A stretch of 11,660 nt of DNA from Deltaproteobacteria bacterium. GTDB lineage: Bacteria; Desulfobacterota; Desulfobacteria; Desulfobacterales; Desulfatirhabdiaceae. Both the position numbers and the translations under genes were made by a program. The stretch spans positions 1-11,660 of the forward strand of contig JAJYBO010000070.1 of assembly GCA_021778975.1 (NCBI GenBank), given 5' to 3'. Positions 1-7,481 of this stretch are shown here, one piece after another; position 1 is the stretch's first letter; each line of letters starts with the position of its first letter. Under the pieces are notes generated by a model. The model was not told the origin of the DNA and did not search any database. It saw only the letters and a program-made list of their open reading frames with translations.

Positions 1-25
1 TCTTAAATTTTGACGAACTTGGGTT

Positions 26-32
26 AAGAGGA
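26..32 (+). promoter_or_regulatory. Ribosome binding site deciding the amt start
   Basis: AAGAGGA lies 7 nt before the ATG at 40 and only 1 nt before the ATG at 34. The normal spacing favours the second ATG. Confidence 0.6.
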
Positions 33-39
33 AATGACG

Positions 40-1659
40 ATGAAATGGAAAACGGTAATACGTATGCTGACGATATGCCTGATAATGGCCGTCGGCTATT
101 GGGGAACGGTTTCATCGGCGGCCGCGGAAGACGCTGCGTCCCCCGTCTCGACATCGGTCGTGGTGAAACCGGATCCGTCAGGGATGGCAACAGGTGGAAC
201 GGCGGATGTCATTGGCGTCACTTCCGGAGCGCCAACCGCCGAAGACATGCAGCGCATGGGGGCAAATGAACCCCTGGCCGTCAAGCTGGCGGATGTGATC
301 GGTCATAACCGGATTGCCATGAATGTGATGTGGACCTTAATCTGCGGATTTCTGGTGATGTTCATGCAACTTGGATTCGCCTTCGCTGAAACCGGCTTTA
401 CCCAGGCCAAGAATGCCGGACACACCATGGCGATGAATTTCATGATCTACGCACTGGGGCTTTTGGGGTACTGGATTTGCGGATTTGCGATTCAGATGGG
501 GGGTGTCGGCGGCATCGCCTCTCTGGGCGGCGGAAACGTTTTAAACCAGGAAGTCAGTATCACACTGTTCGGAAAATCGTTCGGGCTGTTCGGCGCCAAA
601 GGGTTCTTTCTTTCCGGCGATACTTATGACGTGGTGGTATTCACAATTTTTCTGTTTCAAATGGTTTTTATGGATACGACCGCCACCATCCCCACCGGGG
701 CCATGGCGGAGCGCTGGACGTTCAAATCCTTTGTGGTTTATGGATTTTTTATTTCAGGCATCGTATATCCTCTGTACGCCAACTGGGTGTGGGGCGGCGG
801 GTGGCTGTCACAACTCGGAAAAATGTTCGGACTCGGACATGGCCTCGTTGACTTTGCCGGTTCTTCGGTCGTACACATGACAGGCGGTGTCGCGGCGCTC
901 GCAGGGGCCATGGTGCTGGGTCCCCGCCTTGGCAAATATAGATCGGATGGTACGCCCAACGCATTGCCGGGACATCACATCCCCATGGCAATTGCCGGAT
1001 GTTTTATTCTGGCCTTTGGATGGTTCGGATTCAACGCCGGATCGTCGCTTGCGGGCGGTGACCTGAGAATTGGTGTTGTGGCGGCCAACACGATGCTGGC
1101 TTCCGCGGCGGCTGCATTTTCATCCATGGTTTATATGTGGATGCGTTATGGCAAACCTGATATTTCAATGATCGCCAATGGCTTTCTGGCAGGTCTGGTG
1201 GCAATTACCGCACCCTGTGCGTTTGTCAATTCGGTATCGGCGGTCATTATCGGCGCCATTGCCGGGATTCTTCTGTGTATCGGCATCTTTTTTGTGGAAC
1301 GGGTGATGAAGGTAGATGATCCCGTAGGCGCCATATCGGTTCATGGCCTCAACGGCGCGTGGGGGGTTCTGGCGCTGGGGCTTTTTGCCGATGGCACCTA
1401 TGGAGACAACTATAACGGAATTGCAGGGCCGGTCAGAGGGCTTTTTTATGGGGACATATCCCAGTTTCTGGCGCAGATCATCGGCGTTTTAACCAATGCC
1501 GTATTTGTATTCGTGGTAATGTATCTGTTTTTCAGAATTCTGGATAAAGTCATTCCGATTCGGGTGATGGAAGAAATGGAATTTGCCGGGCTTGATCAAA
1601 GTGAGGTGGCGGTCATGGCCTATCCGGATTTTTCCATCCGAAACAAGGCATTTCGATAA
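40..1659 (+). CDS. amt: Ammonium transporter (Amt/AmtB family) with N-terminal signal peptide
   Basis: Inner-membrane channel that conducts ammonium/ammonia inward for nitrogen assimilation; functional as a trimer. I place the start at the ATG at 40, because the Shine-Dalgarno-like AAGAGGA at 26-32 lies 7 nt from it but only 1 nt from the ATG at 34 (two residues longer). Numbering from 40: residues 1-30 form a signal peptide (Lys-rich start, hydrophobic core, AAAEDA cleavage region), then a Thr/Ala/Gly-rich linker to about residue 85, then about eleven hydrophobic segments. Family landmarks are ETGF near 118, the DTTATIP segment with Asp212, and the twin pore histidines His279 (VVHMTGG) and His435 (SVHGLNGAWG). 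The C-terminal tail keeps the EFAGLD region that contacts GlnK in AmtB. At 539 residues it is longer than E. coli AmtB (about 430), mostly through the N-terminal extension. No glnK follows it; the next gene is convergent. Confidence 0.96.
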   Translation: MKWKTVIRMLTICLIMAVGYWGTVSSAAAEDAASPVSTSVVVKPDPSGMATGGTADVIGVTSGAPTAEDMQRMGANEPLAVKLADVIGHNRIAMNVMWTLICGFLVMFMQLGFAFAETGFTQAKNAGHTMAMNFMIYALGLLGYWICGFAIQMGGVGGIASLGGGNVLNQEVSITLFGKSFGLFGAKGFFLSGDTYDVVVFTIFLFQMVFMDTTATIPTGAMAERWTFKSFVVYGFFISGIVYPLYANWVWGGGWLSQLGKMFGLGHGLVDFAGSSVVHMTGGVAALAGAMVLGPRLGKYRSDGTPNALPGHHIPMAIAGCFILAFGWFGFNAGSSLAGGDLRIGVVAANTMLASAAAAFSSMVYMWMRYGKPDISMIANGFLAGLVAITAPCAFVNSVSAVIIGAIAGILLCIGIFFVERVMKVDDPVGAISVHGLNGAWGVLALGLFADGTYGDNYNGIAGPVRGLFYGDISQFLAQIIGVLTNAVFVFVVMYLFFRILDKVIPIRVMEEMEFAGLDQSEVAVMAYPDFSIRNKAFR

Positions 1660-1660
1660 C

Positions 1661-1697
1661 CCTGGAACGCCCCCGTGCTGGGGGTATATCCTCCAGG
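1661..1697 (+). terminator. Nested hairpin just after the amt stop codon
   Basis: An outer 6-bp stem CCTGGA (1661-1666) / TCCAGG (1692-1697) encloses a 5-bp stem CCCCC (1670-1674) / GGGGG (1680-1684) with a 5-nt loop. It begins 2 nt after the amt TAA. A short T run follows only at 1713-1716, so it is not a classical Rho-independent terminator. It may still end or stabilise the amt transcript. Confidence 0.35.
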
Positions 1698-1723
1698 CGG
1701 TTACAAACTACGTTTTCCTTAAG

Positions 1724-1762
1724 CTCCCTCCCCCCTGGCGGGGGAGGGTTGGGGTGGGTGGG
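1724..1762 (+). repeat. G-rich palindromic intergenic repeat with G-quadruplex potential
   Basis: A perfect 9-bp stem CCCTCCCCC (1726-1734) / GGGGGAGGG (1740-1748) with loop CTGGC is followed by GGGG, GGG and GGG runs to 1762. The G runs from 1740 on satisfy the G-quadruplex pattern on the plus strand. It lies between two convergent genes (amt and the ferredoxin-like gene). Similar C-rich/G-rich palindromes recur between genes in many proteobacterial genomes (from memory, not checked), so this is probably one copy of a dispersed repeat that may also act as a bidirectional transcript end. Confidence 0.5.
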
Positions 1763-1777
1763 CGCTGATAAATAAGA

Positions 1778-2503
1778 TCATTGCCCTTTTCTGGTTTCCA
1801 ATATCTTCCCCTGGGTGCTGATGACGATTTCAGTCAGAGGAATACTTTTCCCGGATGCCTGAAGCCCCTTACGGACAATCATCGGCAGCGCAGAGCAGCA
1901 GGGAACTTCCATAATCAAGACCGTGATGCTTTTCAGGCCCGCGTTTTTGCAGATCTGAGCGAATTTATCCACATACCCCTGGGCGTCATCGAATTTAGGG
2001 CACCCCATCATGACGGCCCGGCCTTTCAAGAAATCCCGATGGATGGATGGATACGCCACCGGAACGCAATCCGCCACCACCAGCAAATCCGCGCCATTCA
2101 AAAACGGTGCATTGGAAGGTACAAGCCGAATCTGCACCGGCCAGTGCGACAGGGCGGAAACGTCTCCGGGGTCTAAAGATGTCGGCAGATTGGCCTTGTC
2201 GCAGGCGGATGGCCCTGAAAACATCTGGAGTTTCGTTGATGGGCATCCGGGCGTGCGAGATTGTTCCAAAAGCGTTTCCACCGCGGCTTCGTCAAATTCT
2301 TCGGCTTCCCGCTCGACGATATGCAGCGCGCCGCTGGGGCATTCGCCGATACATGCCCCCAGACCATCGCAATATTTATCCGATATCACGCGGGCCTTGC
2401 CATCAATCAGCTTCAACGCGCCCTCGGCGCACCCCGTAATACACTGTCCACATCCATCACAGCGTTCTTCATCAATCTGGATGATTTTTCTGAGTACTTT
2501 CAT
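1778..2503 (-). CDS. Ferredoxin-like 4Fe-4S protein, third gene of the hcp operon
   Basis: 241 residues. The N-terminal ferredoxin fold has one full motif (Cys15, 18, 21, 25 in CDGCGQCITGC) and one incomplete motif (Cys45, 51, 55 in CDGLGACIGECP) where Leu48 replaces the second cysteine. So one normal [4Fe-4S] cluster and one site with a missing ligand ([3Fe-4S] or open) are expected. A C-terminal domain of about 150 residues carries further cysteines (87, 101, 146, 168, 185 and the pair 202-203 in EVPCCSALP), which may bind another metal centre. Start: ATG at 2503 with GAGG 7 nt upstream. The gene begins 12 bp after the stop of the HD-domain gene, so it is co-transcribed with hcp. Proteins of this type commonly sit beside hcp in deltaproteobacteria (recollection); I infer it is the electron donor to Hcp, replacing the Hcr reductase of enterobacteria. 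The substrate of the C-terminal domain is unknown. Confidence 0.85.
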   Translation of the reverse strand: MKVLRKIIQIDEERCDGCGQCITGCAEGALKLIDGKARVISDKYCDGLGACIGECPSGALHIVEREAEEFDEAAVETLLEQSRTPGCPSTKLQMFSGPSACDKANLPTSLDPGDVSALSHWPVQIRLVPSNAPFLNGADLLVVADCVPVAYPSIHRDFLKGRAVMMGCPKFDDAQGYVDKFAQICKNAGLKSITVLIMEVPCCSALPMIVRKGLQASGKSIPLTEIVISTQGKILETRKGQ

Positions 2504-2515
2504 GTAAAAACCTCG

Positions 2516-3244
2516 CTATGGCAACAGGACATTGCGGGCCACTTTGCGGCCGCTGTCGGTTAAAAACGATGATGCAATCATCTGATTCAGACGTTCTGTG
2601 GAAGACGGTGACTCTTTTTGGTTTTCTTCGATATTGGTAATCAAATCCGCATCGTAGAGAACCTTGAAGTTCACCGTCTCTTCAGGCCGGGGATGATGGT
2701 GATGCCCGACAATATCACAGACCTCTTCCACCAGCGAGTCTTTGGCATGTAATCTGGACAGGATATCTCTGGCGATGGGAGGGCCTTCCATCTCCTGAAA
2801 ACGGGCGGCGGTGCTGCTGTGTTTGCGCTCGGCCTCGTGGATTCCGATGTCATGCAAATACGCCGCGCATAAAATGACCGCAAGATCACCGGCTTCGGTT
2901 TTGGCGATCCGCTCGGCGTATCGGGCGACCCGGGACGCATGCCCAATGCGCTTGAAATCACTTTTGAAATACCGTTTCATTTCGATGGCGACCCGGTCTT
3001 TCAGCAAATCTTCCTTCTGCGCCAGCACCTCATCCGGCATTGCACCAATGCACTGTTCGGCGAACTGGCAATAGGCGGCGCAGCCGAAATCCATATTGGG
3101 ATTGACGAAACGATGATCACAATGCGGACATTTCCGGGTGGTGTCATCCTTGAAAAATTCAACGACACCACCGCATTTAGGACATGCAGCCTCGAATATC
3201 GCCCCTGGTTTCCAATACTGGGTATCCTGTCCTGGACATTTCAT
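2516..3244 (-). CDS. HD-domain phosphohydrolase-like protein with N-terminal zinc-ribbon
   Basis: 242 residues. The N-terminal part is cysteine-rich: a zinc-ribbon (CPKC at 21-24, CPHC at 39-42) and then Cys55, Cys59 and Cys65 in a DFGCAAYC..EQC segment, possibly a second metal site. An HD domain follows: His102, His131-Asp132 in YLHDIGI, the histidine run 181-184 (GHHHHP), and Asp198/Asp200 in YDADLIT. This is the H...HD...H...D pattern of metal-dependent phosphohydrolases. Start: ATG at 3244 with AGAGGA 8 nt upstream; an ATG at 3250 is out of frame and stops at once. It lies 24 bp after the hcp stop and 12 bp before the ferredoxin-like gene, so it is the middle gene of the hcp operon. The true substrate cannot be read from sequence; a nucleotide or cyclic nucleotide is typical for HD proteins. 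A link to nitrosative stress is inferred only from its position. Confidence 0.85.
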   Translation of the reverse strand: MKCPGQDTQYWKPGAIFEAACPKCGGVVEFFKDDTTRKCPHCDHRFVNPNMDFGCAAYCQFAEQCIGAMPDEVLAQKEDLLKDRVAIEMKRYFKSDFKRIGHASRVARYAERIAKTEAGDLAVILCAAYLHDIGIHEAERKHSSTAARFQEMEGPPIARDILSRLHAKDSLVEEVCDIVGHHHHPRPEETVNFKVLYDADLITNIEENQKESPSSTERLNQMIASSFLTDSGRKVARNVLLP

Positions 3245-3268
3245 GGCATGAATCCTCTTTCTATGGTT

Positions 3269-4882
3269 TTATCCCAGAATCGCCTTCAGGTCTTCATCCG
3301 GTGTCTTGATGGGCATGATGTTGAAATTTTTCACCAGCACATCCAGGACATTGGGGGAAATAAAGGCCGGAAGACTTGGCCCCAGACGGATATCTTTGAT
3401 GCCCAAATACAGCAGGGTCAGCAAAATCGCGACGGCTTTCTGTTCGTACCAGGACAGAATCATGGACAGCGGCAGATCATTGACCCCGCACTCGAAAGCA
3501 TTGGCCAGCGCCACGGCAATTTGCACCGCGGAATAGGCGTCGTTGCACTGACCGATATCCAGAAGACGGGGAATTCCGCCGATATTACCGAGGTCTTTAT
3601 CGAAAAACCGAAATTTTCCGCAGGCCAGGGTTAGCACCACACAATCAGCGGGTACTTTTTCGACGAATTCCGTATAGTAATCCCTGCCGGTCTTGGCGCC
3701 GTCGCAGCCGCCGACCAGGAAAAAGTGGCGTATGGCTTTGTTTTTTACTGCATCAATGACCGCGCCGGCCACATTCATGACGGCGTTTCGAGCAAACCCG
3801 ACCATGACGGATTTACCGGGAACATCTTCCGGAAAACCGGGGAGGCTCAGGGCTTTTTCGATCACCGGCGCAAAATTCTTGTCCGCAATATGCGTTACAC
3901 CGGGCCACCCCACCAGTCCTGTGGTGAAAATATTGTCTTGATAGGACTCTTTGGGTTTTTGAATGCAGTTGGTGGTCATTAAAATGGCCCCCGGAAACGC
4001 CGCGAATTCCTTGTTCTGGTTCTGCCATGCGGTGCCGTAGTGTCCATAAAAATGAGGATATTTTTTCAGTTCCGGATATCCGTGGCAGGGCAGCATTTCG
4101 CCATGGGTGTAAACATTGATGCCTTTTCCCTGACTTTGTTTGAGGATTTCTTCCAGGTCTTTCAGGTCGTGGCCGGATACCAGAATAGCCTTGCCTTTTT
4201 TGGCGCCCAGCGGCGCGGACGTTGGAACCGGATGTCCGTAAGCACCCGTATTGGCCGCATCTAAAAGTTCCATGGCGCGCAGGTTGATTTCGCCGCATTT
4301 CAGAACCAGCCCCACCAGATCGTTGACGCCGAGGCTCTTGTCGAGCGTTGCCGCCAGACCTTCATGGATGAAGGCATAGACTTTGTCATCGGATTGCCCC
4401 AGTATGGCGGCGTGATCTGCATAGGCCGCCACGCCTTTGAGGCCGTAAGTCAGTATCTGTTGCAAAGAAAGAATATCCCTGTCCGCCGCGGGGTCGGACT
4501 GAATGCCGACCGCCGCCGCCTGCTGCACCATACCCTCCAGCGTTCCGGCGGGAACAAAATCCGCAGGGCCTGCCGGAAATGTGGTGTTCAGCCTGGATTT
4601 CAGAGCATCCCGTTTTGCCGCGCAATCGCGGATCAGGGTGAGAAAACGGTTCGGATCGAAATCCACATTGGTCAGGGTGGAAAAAACAGCTTCACAGGTG
4701 AACCGGTTGATGCTATCATCCACTATTCCGACTTTTCTGGCGGCAAGCGCCACCTGAGAAAGCCCCTTGGAGGTGTAAATCAGTAGATCCTGAAGGGCCG
4801 CCACTTCCGGCTGTTTGCCGCAAACACCAATCTTGGTACATCCTTCGCCTTTAGCCGTCTGTTCACATTGAAAACAAAACAT
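3269..4882 (-). CDS. hcp: Hybrid cluster protein (Hcp, class I; hydroxylamine/NO reductase)
   Basis: Cytoplasmic Fe-S enzyme that reduces NO to N2O or hydroxylamine to ammonia in nitrosative-stress defence. The start is the ATG at 4882 (MFCFQCEQ), with AAAGGAG 8 nt upstream; this gives 537 residues, close to the class I length. The N-terminal cubane ligands are Cys3, Cys6, Cys15 and Cys21, the C-x2-C-x8-C-x5-C spacing of anaerobe-type Hcp, not the E. coli C-x2-C-x11-C form. All hybrid-cluster ligands are visible: His238, Glu262, Cys306, Cys393 (persulfide position, GGCDGAK), Cys421, Cys446, Glu480 and Lys482. Their spacing closely follows the Desulfovibrio enzyme. It is first in an operon with an HD-domain gene and a ferredoxin-like gene. 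A FNR/CRP-type palindrome lies about 90 bp upstream, so induction by an HcpR- or FNR-like regulator is likely. An in-frame GTG at 4963 would add 27 residues unlike the family. Confidence 0.97.
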   Translation of the reverse strand: MFCFQCEQTAKGEGCTKIGVCGKQPEVAALQDLLIYTSKGLSQVALAARKVGIVDDSINRFTCEAVFSTLTNVDFDPNRFLTLIRDCAAKRDALKSRLNTTFPAGPADFVPAGTLEGMVQQAAAVGIQSDPAADRDILSLQQILTYGLKGVAAYADHAAILGQSDDKVYAFIHEGLAATLDKSLGVNDLVGLVLKCGEINLRAMELLDAANTGAYGHPVPTSAPLGAKKGKAILVSGHDLKDLEEILKQSQGKGINVYTHGEMLPCHGYPELKKYPHFYGHYGTAWQNQNKEFAAFPGAILMTTNCIQKPKESYQDNIFTTGLVGWPGVTHIADKNFAPVIEKALSLPGFPEDVPGKSVMVGFARNAVMNVAGAVIDAVKNKAIRHFFLVGGCDGAKTGRDYYTEFVEKVPADCVVLTLACGKFRFFDKDLGNIGGIPRLLDIGQCNDAYSAVQIAVALANAFECGVNDLPLSMILSWYEQKAVAILLTLLYLGIKDIRLGPSLPAFISPNVLDVLVKNFNIMPIKTPDEDLKAILG

Positions 4883-4890
4883 GGGAAAAT

Positions 4891-4897
4891 CTCCTTT
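4891..4897 (-). promoter_or_regulatory. Ribosome binding site deciding the hcp start
   Basis: On the minus strand AAAGGAG lies 8 nt before the ATG at 4882. This supports the family-consistent MFCFQC start over the upstream GTG at 4963. Confidence 0.75.
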
Positions 4898-4944
4898 CTG
4901 TCTGATGGTAAGATGGGGTGATGGTTCCGTCATTGCTGGGAGAT

Positions 4945-4987
4945 GTTTTACCTCCTTTTTCACGCCATTTCCTTGACCTAAGTCAAG
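4945..4987 (-). promoter_or_regulatory. Candidate hcp promoter with FNR/CRP-family operator
   Basis: A perfect 16-nt inverted repeat CTTGAC-CTAA-GTCAAG lies at 4972-4987, about 90 bp upstream of hcp. Half-sites of the TTGAC/GTCAA type with 4-nt spacing belong to the FNR/CRP regulator family, which includes HcpR, the known regulator of hcp in deltaproteobacteria. On the minus strand TAAAAC at 4950-4945 matches four of six bases of a sigma-70 -10 box. It would place +1 at 4938 and the palindrome centre at -41.5, the position of a class II activator. No -35 match is present, as expected for an activator-dependent promoter. The predicted leader is about 55 nt. Confidence 0.6.
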
Positions 4988-4997
4988 AAAACGCCGT

Positions 4998-5059
4998 AAA
5001 AATTCAAGTGGTGTTCAGGCGCGTTACCATAACGTCATCTGTTCTCGGACCGCCTGAAC
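4998..5059 (-). terminator. Stem-loop with T-tract at the end of the dynamin gene
   Basis: A perfect 9-bp inverted repeat GTTCAGGCG (5013-5021) / CGCCTGAAC (5051-5059) spans the dynamin stop codon. A smaller hairpin CGTTA/TAACG (5022-5026 / 5030-5034) sits inside its loop. In the minus-strand transcript the stem is followed after about 10 nt by a run of five T (5002-4998). The 29-nt loop and the gap before the T run make it an atypical but plausible terminator, separating dynamin from the hcp operon. Confidence 0.45.
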
Positions 5060-7261
5060 CCGGTTCGAAATACCGCGGGACTGCTGACGCATGCCGCTCA
5101 ATGTTTTCGTTATCTGCAGTCTGTCATTTTGATGACCGTCCGCCCATTCGACAATTTGCGATATGTCCGCGGCGTACGCATGAAACCTGTCAAGCAGACA
5201 ATCAAATAGCGATTGAAAGGCGATATCAGCAAGTTTCAACAAATATTGAAACTTGATATTTTCCTGATAATCCCTGAAATGCGACAAAAGCGATTTTTCG
5301 GTTTCCAGCTTCATTCGCCGGATACCATCTTTCAACGCATGCGCCTGATCTTCAGTTCGATGATCCACCGTTTTTTTCAAGAGCCGTTTAATAAATGTCA
5401 TTGCCGTATAACATCCGAATTTCACCACCGCTTCGGTCTTGATTCTGACCGAATACCGCAGGGTAACGCTCGATGGCGGCAATTTCAGGCTGGATTTGGC
5501 TTTGATGATCTCTATCTCTGGAATGCGGAGCGCATCCATCCGGAATTGAACCGGTGAAAATCCCAAATGACTCATGGAGGCGCCGTATTCTGTCAGGGCA
5601 TCCTGCAACAGATCGTCATAGGGGACGGCTATCGCCCGCAACGTCTCGGACAGCTTACATTCTTCTTCACGGACAAAGCGAATGACTTCCGGCATGATGG
5701 ATTCCGTCAAAAAGGTATCTATACCGTGCTTGAAATCTTGAAACACCAGATAGAGCGTCTGGGTGAAATGAGTAACCTGGGAATTGTTCTGATAGTGTTC
5801 TACGTCCATCACATGCTGCTGGACAAAATTGATGACACTGGTAAGAATGTTGCCGTATCGTACATCGAAAAAACGATCCACATCGGATCGGAGTTCCTGC
5901 TTGATTTTTGACAGCGCGCCGTCCAGTGTGCTTTTCATCATGTTCTTCAACTGAAGCAGCTTTGCCTGATGGTTCTGAATCTTTCCCAGTATTTCGGAGG
6001 CGCTGACAGAACTCCGGTTCAGGATATTCAGATTCAGGTCAACCCAGTGTTCCACACCGTTCAGCACCACATTCAGTCGTTCAATCGGGTTGAGCAGAAG
6101 CAGCGTGTAACGTTCCTGAGACAATATGGCTTCAAAATCCGCCATGAGCCGCCGGGATTCTTCATCGGAAAATACTGTCAATTCCCGTTCTTCCTGCCAC
6201 TGGAGAAGCCTCATGTGATCTTTTTCGGTCAGGGTGGATTTCAGATCCGTAAACAGGTTGAACAGTGAAGAAATGGTGTATATTTGAGGAGATGGTTTGA
6301 TCAGAGATATCTCTTCACGCGTTCGCTCGATGATGGCCTGAAGCCCTTCCAGCGTATCGTGTTCGCTGAAATCGCTATTGAGAACGAAGAGGATCTGACC
6401 CGATAACCCCATTTTTCGGATCATGGACAAAAACCGAATATCGGCCCGGCGCAGACCGGTTCTGCTGCTGACGACATAGATGATGAGATGGGTTATCAGC
6501 AGATAATCCTGGATCATGGCCAAATGCAGCGGATTGGGAGAGTCGCTTCCCTGACAGTCCGCGATTTCCAGGTTGTCTTCCAGGGAGTCCGCATTGATTT
6601 CAAGTTCGATATCTTTCAGATAGACCGCCAGCGCGTCATCGCCAACAAAATCGCGGTGCCGTGCAAAATTGTCATCTTCATAACGCTGCACCACTGTTTC
6701 GGTGGAAACGATATGCCGAACCGCTTCGAATCCCTTGAGATACGATGTCATCAGGACGCAATTTTCGTTTCGGACGCCGTTGGACACCAGGTTTTCAGGG
6801 TTCAAACCGCCAAGCGCCTCCTGAAGCGCGGTTCTGCATGCCGCGTCCCGGATATCGAACGGGGTGGATTCCGAATCCGCGGTCATGTTGGGCAGCAATA
6901 CCATGGCGTGCGCAACATCCGCATTGATTTCGTCCCAGGACTTGAAATAGAGGGTCGCCTTAAGACCATCCCCCTTGCGAACCCGCGTGACGATAGAGGT
7001 AACGACACCGGCGCCTCTCTTGAGATGGTCGCCTTTCAAGAACGCGTTGATAAACGTACTTTTTCCGGATTTTATGGAACCGACCACCGCCACGCGCACC
7101 ACATCTTCCGATACCTGACAGCGGATATGACGACATGTTTTCTCCCAATCGTCTCTTATGGTTTTGGAAAGCCCCGGCATGGTTTTAGCTTTCTGTAACA
7201 GGTCCGCCAAATCCTCGGCGGCGTGCAGCAGCGTTTCTTTATGTGTATGAAATGAACTCAT
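5024..7261 (-). CDS. Bacterial dynamin-family GTPase
   Basis: 745-residue large GTPase. After a short helical N-terminus come the P-loop GSIKSGKST (61-69), the switch-I region GAGVVTS with Thr88, the G3 motif DCQG (235-238) and a G4-like LNSD (Asn295-Asp297). This order and spacing fits dynamin-like proteins rather than Era/Ras GTPases. The remaining 400 residues are mostly helical and charged, as expected for dynamin neck/stalk bundles. A short basic-hydrophobic stretch near 611-630 (KFGCYTAMTFIKRLLKK) could serve as a membrane-contact paddle; I see no clear transmembrane segment. The start is the ATG at 7261; an in-frame TAA two codons upstream excludes a longer protein. The ribosome site is weak (GAGG 15 nt away). 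Such proteins remodel or fuse membranes; the specific role here is unknown. It appears to be a single-gene unit, unlike the paired dynamins of some bacteria. Confidence 0.88.
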   Translation of the reverse strand: MSSFHTHKETLLHAAEDLADLLQKAKTMPGLSKTIRDDWEKTCRHIRCQVSEDVVRVAVVGSIKSGKSTFINAFLKGDHLKRGAGVVTSIVTRVRKGDGLKATLYFKSWDEINADVAHAMVLLPNMTADSESTPFDIRDAACRTALQEALGGLNPENLVSNGVRNENCVLMTSYLKGFEAVRHIVSTETVVQRYEDDNFARHRDFVGDDALAVYLKDIELEINADSLEDNLEIADCQGSDSPNPLHLAMIQDYLLITHLIIYVVSSRTGLRRADIRFLSMIRKMGLSGQILFVLNSDFSEHDTLEGLQAIIERTREEISLIKPSPQIYTISSLFNLFTDLKSTLTEKDHMRLLQWQEERELTVFSDEESRRLMADFEAILSQERYTLLLLNPIERLNVVLNGVEHWVDLNLNILNRSSVSASEILGKIQNHQAKLLQLKNMMKSTLDGALSKIKQELRSDVDRFFDVRYGNILTSVINFVQQHVMDVEHYQNNSQVTHFTQTLYLVFQDFKHGIDTFLTESIMPEVIRFVREEECKLSETLRAIAVPYDDLLQDALTEYGASMSHLGFSPVQFRMDALRIPEIEIIKAKSSLKLPPSSVTLRYSVRIKTEAVVKFGCYTAMTFIKRLLKKTVDHRTEDQAHALKDGIRRMKLETEKSLLSHFRDYQENIKFQYLLKLADIAFQSLFDCLLDRFHAYAADISQIVEWADGHQNDRLQITKTLSGMRQQSRGISNRVQAVREQMTLW

Positions 7262-7357
7262 TGCTTACGATGAATACCTCGATCTTCGCTATGGAAGACT
7301 TGTTTTTTAACGGTTCAAAGCTGATCCGCTGTTTTTGTTTTCTCGTCCATCACAGGC

Positions 7358-7385
7358 ATTATCCTACCAAAAAGCGCAGCGTCCA
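7358..7385 (-). promoter_or_regulatory. Candidate sigma-70 promoter of the dynamin gene
   Basis: On the minus strand TGGACG (7385-7380) and GATAAT (7363-7358) are 16 bp apart, matching four and five of six consensus bases. The expected start is near 7351, giving a leader of about 90 nt. It would let the dynamin gene be transcribed independently of the hydrogenase operon upstream. Confidence 0.35.
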
Positions 7386-7481
7386 GCCAGATAAATATCA
7401 TTCGGTATAGCGGGTGAAAACGGCAATGTGGTACAGCTCGTTGAAATACTCGACAAAGATATGGCGCATGTTCAAGTTGGA

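Noticed and set aside
2939..3634. Plus-strand open frame of 231 codons
   Set aside because: It covers the junction of hcp and the HD-domain gene in antisense and matches no known protein pattern.
4883..4963. Upstream GTG start for hcp, adding 27 residues
   Set aside because: The extension is unlike Hcp N-termini, lies partly upstream of the predicted transcript start, and the ATG at 4882 has a strong ribosome site.
6488..7198. Plus-strand open frame of 236 codons
   Set aside because: Antisense to the GTPase domain of the dynamin gene, whose motifs are clear.
5024..7261. Dynamin gene as part of an antiphage defence island
   Set aside because: No partner genes, nucleases, integrases or other defence genes lie nearby; the neighbours are energy and stress metabolism.
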